From an uncultured Aquimarina sp. (GTDB lineage: Bacteria; Bacteroidota; Bacteroidia; Flavobacteriales; Flavobacteriaceae), in contig CANNFM010000007.1 of the NCBI GenBank assembly GCA_947503835.1, positions 124,001 to 188,000 of the forward strand: DNA of 64,000 nt, read 5' to 3'. A program made the translations under genes and the position numbers. Positions 52,025 to 59,496 of this stretch are shown in pieces. The notes beneath the pieces are model-generated. The model was not told where the DNA came from and did not search any database. It saw nothing but the letters and a program-made list of their open reading frames with translations. The stretch's first letter is position 1. Every line of letters starts with the position of its first letter.

Positions 52025-52693
52025 ATGACCAAACAGGAAAAAGTTGACTTTACGATACATACACTTCAAGAATTATACCCCAAAATACCTATTCCATTAG
52101 ACCATAAAGACCCTTACACCCTATTAATAGCTGTATTAATGAGTGCTCAAAGTACAGATGTAAGAGTAAACAAAATTACTCCTCTCTTGTTTGATAGAGC
52201 AGATAATCCCTATGCAATGATCAAATTATCTGTAGAAGAGATTAGGGAAATTATTAAACCTGTAGGACTAAGTCCTATGAAGGCAAAAGGAATATATGGT
52301 TTATCACATATTTTAATTGATAAACATAATGGTGAGGTTCCTCAAAGTTTTGAGGCCTTAGAAGAATTACCTGCTGTGGGCCATAAAACTGCCAGTGTCG
52401 TTATGTCGCAAGCGTTTGGAGTTCCTGCATTTCCGGTTGATACGCATATCCATCGTTTAATGTATCGATGGGGTTTTAGTAATGGAAAAAATGTAACTCA
52501 AACAGAAAAAGATGCAAAGCGTTTGTTCCCTCGAGAACTGTGGAATGATTTGCATTTACAGATTATATGGTATGGTAGAGAATATTCGCCAGCCCGAGGT
52601 TGGGATTTGGATAAAGATACAATCACTAAAACAATCGGAAGAAAAACAGTTTTAGATGAATATCAAAAAATAAAAAGGCCTATTAAAAAATAG
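52025..52693 (+). CDS. nth: Endonuclease III without the 4Fe-4S cluster
   Basis: A 222-aa bifunctional DNA glycosylase/AP lyase of the Nth family, removing oxidised pyrimidines. The helix-hairpin-helix segment LEELPAVGHKTASVV has the catalytic Lys, and the Asp is in VDTHIHR. Classical Nth ends with a Cys-x6-Cys-x2-Cys-x5-Cys iron-sulfur cluster; here the same position reads YGREYSPARGWDLDKDTI without any Cys, so the cluster is absent. Such cluster-free forms exist elsewhere. ATG 52025. A terminator hairpin overlaps the stop codon (52674-52702). Confidence 0.9.
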   Translation: MTKQEKVDFTIHTLQELYPKIPIPLDHKDPYTLLIAVLMSAQSTDVRVNKITPLLFDRADNPYAMIKLSVEEIREIIKPVGLSPMKAKGIYGLSHILIDKHNGEVPQSFEALEELPAVGHKTASVVMSQAFGVPAFPVDTHIHRLMYRWGFSNGKNVTQTEKDAKRLFPRELWNDLHLQIIWYGREYSPARGWDLDKDTITKTIGRKTVLDEYQKIKRPIKK

Positions 52694-52702
52694 GCCTTTA
52701 TT
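52674..52702 (+). terminator. Terminator overlapping the nth stop codon
   Basis: AAAGGCCTATT and AATAGGCCTTT pair around a short A loop and are followed by ATTTAAG. The hairpin begins inside the last codons of nth. Confidence 0.75.
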
Positions 52703-52707
52703 TAAGT

Positions 52708-52857
52708 TTAGTTCAAAATCGTTTCAAACTTTAAATTGTTGTACTCTGCAACAGTTAACGATTTTGAATAGCTAAGAAGAAAATCTATTGTACTTCTTCT
52801 TGGAACTAAATGTTGTTTTTCTTCTTTTTCAGAAGACTTAAAGTAAAATTTTGCCAT
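52708..52857 (-). CDS. Small basic protein of 49 aa upstream of nth terminator
   Basis: A 49-aa protein translated from ATG 52857 to TAA 52708 by hand. It starts MAKFYFKSSEKEEKQHLVPR and continues STIDFLLSYSKSLTVAEY, the TIDFLLxYSKSL pattern of small uncharacterised flavobacterial proteins I recall near sigma factor and uvrA genes. It is soluble, with basic residues at the N terminus. It lies 75 bp downstream of the sigma factor gene on the same strand and may share its transcript. Function unknown. Confidence 0.7.
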   Translation of the reverse strand: MAKFYFKSSEKEEKQHLVPRRSTIDFLLSYSKSLTVAEYNNLKFETILN

Positions 52858-52932
52858 ATTATATAATTCTTAAATTAAGGGTTATTTAAGATGATAACGG
52901 GGCTAATTATACTTTATTGTATAATACTGTTA

Positions 52933-53517
52933 TTAGTTTGTTAAAACAATGTTATTTTTCTCTATTACTTTTCTCAAGTTGATTAATGCATATCGCATTC
53001 TACCCAAAGCCGTATTAATACTTACTCCGGTTTTATCAGATATTTCTTTAAAACTCATATCCTTATACATACGCATCACCAGTACTTCTTTTTGATCTTC
53101 TGGTAGTTCTTGAATCAAACTACGCAAATCTTCTTCGACCTGATCTTTGATGATTCTCTTTTCTGCATTAAGATTTCCATCACTAATTACAGAAAAAATA
53201 CTAAACTCACCATTATCTTCAAATTTTGGCATACGATTTCCTTTTCTAAAGTGATCAATTACCAAATTATGAGCAATACGCATTACCCAAGGAAGAAATT
53301 TTCCTTCTTCATTATATTTTCCATTTTTTAGAGTACGAATAACTTTTATAAAAGTATCCTGAAAAATATCTTCAGATACGTCTCTATCAAAAACTTTTGA
53401 ATAAATAAAACTGTAAATACGTTGCTTGTGTCGTTCTATTAGAACAGATAAGGCGCTTTCGCTACCTTTGATGTAGTCATTAACCAGAACTGCGTCTGTT
53501 AGGGTGTAATCCTTCAT
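52933..53517 (-). CDS. ECF-type RNA polymerase sigma factor
   Basis: A 194-aa sigma-70-family factor with region 2 at about 20-90 (DVSEDIFQDTFIKVIRTL, with the -10-recognising RMAHNLVIDHFRK-type helix as RIAHNLVIDHFRKG) and region 4 at about 130-185 (LPEDQKEVLVMRMYKDMSFKEISDKTGVSINTALGRMRYALINLRK). No anti-sigma gene is adjacent. In flavobacteria this factor usually lies divergently from uvrA, as here (237 bp between the starts). Regulon unknown. Confidence 0.93.
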   Translation of the reverse strand: MKDYTLTDAVLVNDYIKGSESALSVLIERHKQRIYSFIYSKVFDRDVSEDIFQDTFIKVIRTLKNGKYNEEGKFLPWVMRIAHNLVIDHFRKGNRMPKFEDNGEFSIFSVISDGNLNAEKRIIKDQVEEDLRSLIQELPEDQKEVLVMRMYKDMSFKEISDKTGVSINTALGRMRYALINLRKVIEKNNIVLTN

Positions 53518-53725
53518 ACGTTTACTATTTTAGTACCAACAAGCTTGGGGCTCGGGCTATGTTAAACTTAAAAAGTAAAAGTATTCCGTATAGGCAGTTT
53601 TGTTTAAATTTGGTTTATTAACGGGGCTAAGATAATAACAATCATTTAAAAACAAAGTATTTTCTGTTAATTTTTTTAACTAAACTTTCATTATCAATAG
53701 GTTATAATACTTATTTGGTAATCAT

Positions 53726-53734
53726 TACCTTTGC
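53726..53734 (+). promoter_or_regulatory. -7 element for uvrA
   Basis: TACCTTTGC matches TAnnTTTG and ends 20 nt before ATG 53755. An in-frame TTG at 53731 lies inside this box, so ATG 53755 is the better start. Confidence 0.55.
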
Positions 53735-53754
53735 GCTCTTACCGCGTATTTACT

Positions 53755-56535
53755 ATGATTCAAGACATTGCTAGCATAAATCCGAAACACAATATTATTA
53801 TTAAAGGTGCTAAACTTCACAACCTGAAAGATTTAGATGCCGTTATCCCAAGAAATAAATTAGTTGTCATCACCGGCTTATCAGGTTCTGGTAAATCAAG
53901 TTTGGCGTTTGATACCTTATATGCAGAAGGACAACGAAGGTATGTAGAGAGTTTATCATCCTACGCCAGACAGTTTTTAGGTCGCTTAAACAAGCCTAAA
54001 GTAGATTATATTAAAGGTATCGCTCCGGCAATAGCTATAGAACAAAAAGTTAACTCTACAAATCCAAGGTCAACAGTAGGTACTACAACTGAAATATATG
54101 ACTATTTAAAACTACTTTTTGCCCGAATTGGTAAAACGTACTCTCCTGTTTCTGGAAATCAAGTTAAAAAAGACAGAGTTACCGATGTAATAGAACATGT
54201 AAAAACATTTGAAGACGGTGAAAAACTTTTACTACTTGCCCCTATTCATATCGAGGAAGGTCGTACTATCGAAGGAAAACTTAATGTATTACAGCAACAA
54301 GGATTTGCACGAATTAAAGTAAATGAAACAATTAGTAGAATTGAAGAAGCTACAATTAAAGAGAATGATACCATATTTCTGGTGGTTGACAGAATTGTAA
54401 AAAGAGATGAAGAGGATTTTTATAATCGTCTGGCCGATGCTATTGATTCTGCGTTTTTTGAAGGGAAAGGAACTTGTTTCATAGAAACTCTAAATGATGA
54501 GCAACTTAGACAGTTTAGTAATACATTCGAATTAGACGGGATAAGCTTTCTAGAACCCAATGTCCATTTATTTAGTTTTAATAATCCTTATGGAGCATGC
54601 CCAAAGTGCGAAGGATATGGTGATGTAATAGGTATCGATGAAGATTTAGTGGTTCCCAATACGGCATTAAGTGTGTTTGAAGGAGCAATATTTCCTTGGC
54701 GAGGCGATAGTATGGGCTGGTATAAAGATCAATTGGTAAATAGTGCCTATAAATTCGATTTCCCAATTCATAAACCCTATTTCGAATTGTCTGAAGAAGA
54801 CAAAGAATTGCTCTGGACAGGAAACAAATATTTTGAAGGAATCGATAGTTTTTTTAAAGAACTTGAAGCTAAAGCCTATAAAATCCAAAACCGAGTAATG
54901 CTTTCTCGCTATCGCGGAAAAACAAAATGTACTGTCTGTAAAGGGAAACGACTACGACAAGAGGCTAATTATGTCAAAATTGACGAGGCAACACTTACGG
55001 ATCTTGTAGAGAAACCTCTAAACGAATTAGCCGATTTCTTTAAAAACATTACTCTAAATGAGTATGATGGGGCTATTGCCAAACGTCTTTTAAAAGAAAT
55101 CAATACTCGATTAGAGTTTTTACAAAACGTAGGATTAGAATATTTAACCCTCAATCGTAAGTCCAATACGCTTTCGGGAGGAGAATCGCAACGAATCAAC
55201 CTTGCCACCTCGTTAGGAAGTAGTCTTGTTGGTTCTATGTATATCCTAGATGAACCAAGTATAGGGTTACATCCCAAAGACACCGAGAAACTTATTAAAG
55301 TACTACAATCACTTCGTGATTTGGGTAATACAGTAATTGTGGTAGAACACGATGAAGATATTATGAAAGCCGCCGATGAGATTATTGATATAGGACCCGA
55401 AGCGGGAACTTTTGGCGGTCATGTAGTTGCTACCGGTGACTTTGATGAAATTCTAAAAGCAGACTCTCTAACGGCAAAATACCTTAATGGTCAACTACAA
55501 ATCGAAGTTCCGAAAACCAGAAGAACTTCAAAATATTATGTTGAAGTAATTGGTGCCCGCGAAAACAACCTAAAGAATGTTGATGTAAAAGTTCCATTAG
55601 GCGTTTTTACAGCAATCACAGGGGTATCGGGTAGTGGTAAAAGTACCTTAGTCAAAAAGATCATCTACCCTTCTGTACTAAAAGAATTAGGAGGATATGG
55701 AGAAAAAGCAGGACAATTTACAGAGCTTAAAGGTAATTATAGCAATATCAAGCATGTAGAGTTTGTTGATCAAAACCCAATTGGGCGCTCTTCTCGATCT
55801 AATCCGGTAACCTACATTAAAGCGTATGATGATATTCGTAATCTTTTTGCAAGTCAAAAATTATCTAGCATCCGTAACTATAAATCAAAACACTTCTCTT
55901 TTAATGTCGATGGTGGCCGATGTGAGACTTGTAAGGGCGAAGGCGAAGTTACTATAGAAATGCAGTTTATGGCCGATGTGCATCTAGAATGCGAAACATG
56001 CAAGGGAAAACGATTCAAAAAGGATGTGTTAGAAGTAACATTTCATGATAAAAGCATACATGATATCCTTACCATGACTATCGATAATGCTATTGATTTC
56101 TTTACAGAGCATAATCAGACTAAGATTCAAAGAAAATTAAAACCCCTGCAAGATGTTGGTTTAGGATATGTACAATTAGGGCAAAGCTCCTCTACTCTTT
56201 CTGGTGGCGAAGCCCAACGAATTAAGCTAGCCTCCTTCCTTGTAAAAGGAAACACTAAGGACAAAGCGCTTTTTATCTTTGATGAACCCACGACTGGTCT
56301 TCATTTTCATGATATCAAAAAACTACTAAAGTCATTTAATGAATTATTAGACAAAGGGCATTCAATACTGGTTATAGAACATAATCTGGATCTGGTAAAA
56401 TGCGCCGACTATGTTATTGATCTTGGCCTAGAAGGTGGTAAAAATGGCGGAAATATCATTGCTCAAGGTACTCCAGAAGAAATTATAAAGATCAAAAAAT
56501 CGTACACAGGGCAATATTTGAAAGAAAAACTTTAG
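53755..56535 (+). CDS. uvrA: UvrABC excision nuclease subunit A
   Basis: A protein of about 926 aa, the damage-recognition ATPase of nucleotide excision repair. Two ABC domains are visible: Walker A GLSGSGKSS and GVSGSGKST, signatures LSGGESQR and LSGGEAQR, and Walker B segments including ILDEPSIGLHP and IFDEPTTGLH. The C-terminal zinc finger (CETCKGEGEVTIEMQFM and LECETCKGKRF) is complete. The N-terminal zinc site is not: CPKCEGYG follows FSFNNPYGA, but the upstream Cys-x2-Cys pair is replaced by FSNTFELD. Start ATG 53755. Divergent from the sigma factor. Confidence 0.97.
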   Translation: MIQDIASINPKHNIIIKGAKLHNLKDLDAVIPRNKLVVITGLSGSGKSSLAFDTLYAEGQRRYVESLSSYARQFLGRLNKPKVDYIKGIAPAIAIEQKVNSTNPRSTVGTTTEIYDYLKLLFARIGKTYSPVSGNQVKKDRVTDVIEHVKTFEDGEKLLLLAPIHIEEGRTIEGKLNVLQQQGFARIKVNETISRIEEATIKENDTIFLVVDRIVKRDEEDFYNRLADAIDSAFFEGKGTCFIETLNDEQLRQFSNTFELDGISFLEPNVHLFSFNNPYGACPKCEGYGDVIGIDEDLVVPNTALSVFEGAIFPWRGDSMGWYKDQLVNSAYKFDFPIHKPYFELSEEDKELLWTGNKYFEGIDSFFKELEAKAYKIQNRVMLSRYRGKTKCTVCKGKRLRQEANYVKIDEATLTDLVEKPLNELADFFKNITLNEYDGAIAKRLLKEINTRLEFLQNVGLEYLTLNRKSNTLSGGESQRINLATSLGSSLVGSMYILDEPSIGLHPKDTEKLIKVLQSLRDLGNTVIVVEHDEDIMKAADEIIDIGPEAGTFGGHVVATGDFDEILKADSLTAKYLNGQLQIEVPKTRRTSKYYVEVIGARENNLKNVDVKVPLGVFTAITGVSGSGKSTLVKKIIYPSVLKELGGYGEKAGQFTELKGNYSNIKHVEFVDQNPIGRSSRSNPVTYIKAYDDIRNLFASQKLSSIRNYKSKHFSFNVDGGRCETCKGEGEVTIEMQFMADVHLECETCKGKRFKKDVLEVTFHDKSIHDILTMTIDNAIDFFTEHNQTKIQRKLKPLQDVGLGYVQLGQSSSTLSGGEAQRIKLASFLVKGNTKDKALFIFDEPTTGLHFHDIKKLLKSFNELLDKGHSILVIEHNLDLVKCADYVIDLGLEGGKNGGNIIAQGTPEEIIKIKKSYTGQYLKEKL

Positions 56536-56541
56536 AAAACC

Positions 56542-56568
56542 TTCCTGCATGGTGCAGGAACTAGTTTT
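56542..56568 (+). terminator. Possible terminator after uvrA
   Basis: TTCCTGCA (56542-56549) and TGCAGGAA (56553-56560) form a short stem, followed by CTAGTTTT. Confidence 0.55.
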
Positions 56569-56680
56569 ACAGTTTTAAAACGTGAATTTCTGCAAATATT
56601 AACACTATTCTAATATTTCAGAATGTAATGTATTCGCTATCATTTCGGCTAAGCATATGTAATGTTTAAAACCGATAACA

Positions 56681-57325
56681 ATGTCTCTTACCACAGATTT
56701 AAAGAACCGAGCAGCACAATCAGCAACAAAATATTCAGAAGCTACTCATACAATAATGAACAACGGGATACAAGCCGTTCGTGATGCAAAACTTGTTTCT
56801 AAAGCTCTTAAAACAGGAGATTATATCCCAGAAATATTGCTACCTAACGCTGCTAATAAGAACATATCTGTTCAGGAATTATTGCTTGATAACAAAGTGA
56901 TACTTTCCTTTTATCGAGGTGGATGGTGCCCATATTGTAATTTAGAATTAAAGGCATTACAACAAGCCTTACCAGAATTCGAAAAATTAGGAGCTACCCT
57001 GGTAGCCATTAGTCCCGAAACTCCAGATAATTCTTTAACCACTTCAGAAAAGAACAACCTAAGTTTTGAAGTCCTTTCAGACATAGACAACACCATAGCC
57101 AAAACATTTAATCTGGCCTTTACCCTACCCGAAGATTTAATTAATGTGTATGACGGTTTTGGTATCGATCTAGAAGTGAGTAATGGTAATGTCAACCAAC
57201 AACTTCCTATTGCTGCAACCTATATTATTGATCAAAAAGGTAAGATCATATATGATTTTATCAAGGAAGATTACAAAGAAAGAGCCGACCCTGAACAAAT
57301 TATTAATTCACTAACAAACAATTAG
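56681..57325 (+). CDS. Peroxiredoxin-like AhpC/TSA family protein
   Basis: A 214-aa thioredoxin-fold protein of the AhpC/TSA family. The active region FYRGGWCPYCNLEL has Cys83 and Cys86 as a CxxC pair rather than the usual single peroxidatic Cys, typical of the peroxiredoxin-like group in Bacteroidota and fungi. The N-terminal 40 residues are helical. It has no signal peptide. It probably reduces peroxides or disulfides; the electron donor is unknown. Confidence 0.85.
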   Translation: MSLTTDLKNRAAQSATKYSEATHTIMNNGIQAVRDAKLVSKALKTGDYIPEILLPNAANKNISVQELLLDNKVILSFYRGGWCPYCNLELKALQQALPEFEKLGATLVAISPETPDNSLTTSEKNNLSFEVLSDIDNTIAKTFNLAFTLPEDLINVYDGFGIDLEVSNGNVNQQLPIAATYIIDQKGKIIYDFIKEDYKERADPEQIINSLTNN

Positions 57326-57356
57326 TTATATGTAATTCTTCATCACTTAAAAATTT

Positions 57357-57373
57357 TTGGCACGCCATTTGAA
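57357..57373 (+). promoter_or_regulatory. Candidate sigma-54 promoter for repeat protein
   Basis: TTGGCACGCCATTTGAA: GG at 57359-57360, exactly 10 nt, then GA at 57371-57372. The -24 box TTGGCACG is a full match to the sigma-54 consensus; the -12 box is TTGA instead of TTGC. It lies 69 nt before ATG 57442. Confidence 0.55.
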
Positions 57374-57441
57374 ATACTACTAGACAAATAGCGGAAGCCG
57401 AAAAGCTAATGAGTAGGCATAAACCCGAAAACATTTAAGTT

Positions 57442-58110
57442 ATGAAAAAAGCATTACTTTTTATTGCAGCTTTGTTACTGGTAGGAACAACTGCACAAGC
57501 GACCGATCACAAACACTCGGATCACCAGGATAGGGTTACAAAACGCTATCAAAATTCACAACCAATTGTCTTTGTACAGGGAGGTGTAAAATTCTTTGTA
57601 TATCCAAAGGGAACCATAGATTTTAAAATCCTTAAAAGAGGAGTTAGATCCAGACATACCGATTGGAATAACAATCGACATAGTACACCAGGATCATATG
57701 GATATTACAACAGACCATATTATAATCATAGAGGAATTAAATATGACTACTATGGTAGACTTAAAAAAGTGGGTCCTAATTATATAAGTTATGACAGATA
57801 TGATCGAGTACGAAGAATTGGTAGTGTATACCTAAGATATAACAGAAGAGGTTTAGTATACCAGGTAGGTGGATTGCATATCTATTATAATAGATACAGT
57901 AGAATCAAATTCGTAGAAGGAGATGTTCATCATAATGGTTGTGGTTATTGTGGTATCGATGGATGTACTGTTACTCATGGATCCTATTATAATCAAAATT
58001 GGAAACCAAAGTATAAGCGTCATGATAATGATAACAATCATGACTACAAAAACAGAAAAAGAAAGAAAAAATATCATAATGATGACGATGACGACGATGA
58101 TGATGATTAA
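57442..58110 (+). CDS. Exported protein with four 16-residue repeats and poly-Asp tail
   Basis: A 222-aa exported protein: signal peptide through about residue 20 (TTAQA). Residues 99-162 are four tandem 16-residue repeats, I99-Y114, I115-Y130, L131-H146 and I147-V162, with pattern hydrophobic-x-Tyr-Asp/Asn-x5-Arg/Ile/Tyr...Gly, resembling a Tyr-rich beta repeat. A Cys/Gly loop (GCGYCGIDGC) follows, then a Lys/Arg/His-rich region and nine consecutive Asp at the C terminus. The acidic tail could bind calcium or another cation. I do not recognise a named family. A sigma-54-like promoter lies upstream and a terminator follows. Confidence 0.75.
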   Translation: MKKALLFIAALLLVGTTAQATDHKHSDHQDRVTKRYQNSQPIVFVQGGVKFFVYPKGTIDFKILKRGVRSRHTDWNNNRHSTPGSYGYYNRPYYNHRGIKYDYYGRLKKVGPNYISYDRYDRVRRIGSVYLRYNRRGLVYQVGGLHIYYNRYSRIKFVEGDVHHNGCGYCGIDGCTVTHGSYYNQNWKPKYKRHDNDNNHDYKNRKRKKKYHNDDDDDDDDD

Positions 58111-58138
58111 AACATAGATTAGTTGTTGGTTAGTTGTT

Positions 58139-58176
58139 AAAATCCCGTTACCCGAAACACATGGTAACGGGATTTT
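58139..58176 (+). terminator. Rho-independent terminator after repeat protein
   Basis: AAAATCCCGTTACC and GGTAACGGGATTTT pair around a 10-nt loop; the 3' arm ends in T. Confidence 0.9.
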
Positions 58177-58186
58177 ATATTTTACG

Positions 58187-58292
58187 TAGGGCGTTCGAGC
58201 GGGCTATTCGTTGTATCTTTTTATTTGATCGTGCCCTTCGACAGGCTCAGGGTGCGATCAAATAAAAAGGATGCCACTGCTATCCCTAACGC
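58187..58292. repeat. REP-like dispersed element with long hairpin
   Basis: The 106-bp element starts TAGGGCGTTCGAGCGGGCTA and ends GCCACTGCTATCCCTAACGC. Its middle is a hairpin with 21-bp arms (58217-58237 and 58249-58269), perfect if two G-U pairs are allowed, with loop TCGACAGGCTC. I recall closely similar sequences dispersed in intergenic regions of flavobacterial genomes; no coding sequence is present. Confidence 0.55.
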
Positions 58293-58394
58293 AAATTTCG
58301 ATAATAGCAGATTTAAAGTCTTGTTAAGCTTTCTTTCAAAAGAGAACGTTTATTCTATATTTATTACTTCACAATCAAAATCAAGCATACCGAT

Positions 58395-59489
58395 ATGAAA
58401 TTCTATAAGATCTTTCTATTCCTTTTTATATTCTCAACAATTCAACTTACAGCACAAAACATGGAGTTCGAGGATTATGACCCCCCTTCTACTCTAATCG
58501 TTCCAGGAAACCAGGTTAAGAAAGCTAAATTTCCTTTTATCGATGTGCATAATCACCAATTTAGAATGCCAACACAAAATCTACAAGAGGTAGTCAAAGA
58601 GATGGATAAACTTAACATGGCAGTGATGGTGAATCTTTCGGGAAGAGGTCGAGGATCAGATGAGCACCTTACTAAATCTTTAGACAATGTAAAAACCAAT
58701 CACCCTAACCGTTTTATAGTCTTTACCAATATTAAGCTTACAGGAATAGACGATCCTGACTGGACTGCAAAAACTGTGGCTCAAATAGAAAAAGATGTAG
58801 CCTTAGGTGCCAATGGTCTTAAGATTTATAAAAGCCAAGGGATGGATAATAAGGATAGTAAGGGTAATCGTATTAAGATTGATGATCCTCGTATTGCCCC
58901 CGTTTGGGAAAAATGTGGAGAGCTTGGTATCCCTGTATTGATTCATTCGGCCGACCCTAAATCATTCTGGGATCCTCATGACAATAAAAATGAACGTTGG
59001 TTAGAGTTGAAGTTAAAATCAAGAAGAAAAAGAGACACCAATGTAACCGGCTCTTGGGAAACCATTATACAAGAGCAGCATAACATATTCAGAAAGCATA
59101 AAAACACTACGTTTATTAATGCTCATCTAGGCTGGTATGGTAATAACCTGGCTAAATTGGCGGAGTTGATGGATCAAATACCCAATATGTATACCGAAAT
59201 TGGCGCTGTGATTGCAGAACTGGGTAGGCAACCCCGTAATGCTAAAGCTTTTTTAACCCAATATCAAGACAGGGTAATGTTTGGTAAAGACTCCTGGAAT
59301 CCCGAAGAATACTATACCTACTTTAGAGTTTTAGAATCAGATGATGAGTATTTCCCGTATTATAAGCGCTATCATGCTTTCTGGAAAATGTATGGATTAG
59401 ATCTTGATGATGACGTTTTAAAGAAACTATACTACAAAAATGCTTTAAAAGTGATTCCTAATATAGATAAGAGTTTGTTTCCGAAGTAG
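58395..59489 (+). CDS. Exported amidohydrolase (PF04909-like)
   Basis: A 364-aa exported protein: signal peptide to about residue 20 (STIQLTAQN). The metal site is DVHNHQF (about 51-57) with later His in VLIHSADP, His in INAHLGW and Asp in MFGKDSW, matching amidohydrolase_2 (ACMSD-like) enzymes. A MVNLSGRGRGSDEH segment follows the first strand. Substrate unknown; the family includes decarboxylases and lactonases. It converges with the TPR-CHAT gene at 7 bp. Confidence 0.85.
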   Translation: MKFYKIFLFLFIFSTIQLTAQNMEFEDYDPPSTLIVPGNQVKKAKFPFIDVHNHQFRMPTQNLQEVVKEMDKLNMAVMVNLSGRGRGSDEHLTKSLDNVKTNHPNRFIVFTNIKLTGIDDPDWTAKTVAQIEKDVALGANGLKIYKSQGMDNKDSKGNRIKIDDPRIAPVWEKCGELGIPVLIHSADPKSFWDPHDNKNERWLELKLKSRRKRDTNVTGSWETIIQEQHNIFRKHKNTTFINAHLGWYGNNLAKLAELMDQIPNMYTEIGAVIAELGRQPRNAKAFLTQYQDRVMFGKDSWNPEEYYTYFRVLESDDEYFPYYKRYHAFWKMYGLDLDDDVLKKLYYKNALKVIPNIDKSLFPK

Positions 59490-59496
59490 CACATTA

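Noticed and set aside
57853..58117. Frames rich in Met, Ile and Thr on both strands across the poly-Asp gene
   Set aside because: They are shadows of the repetitive Asp and Tyr codons in the gene at 57442.
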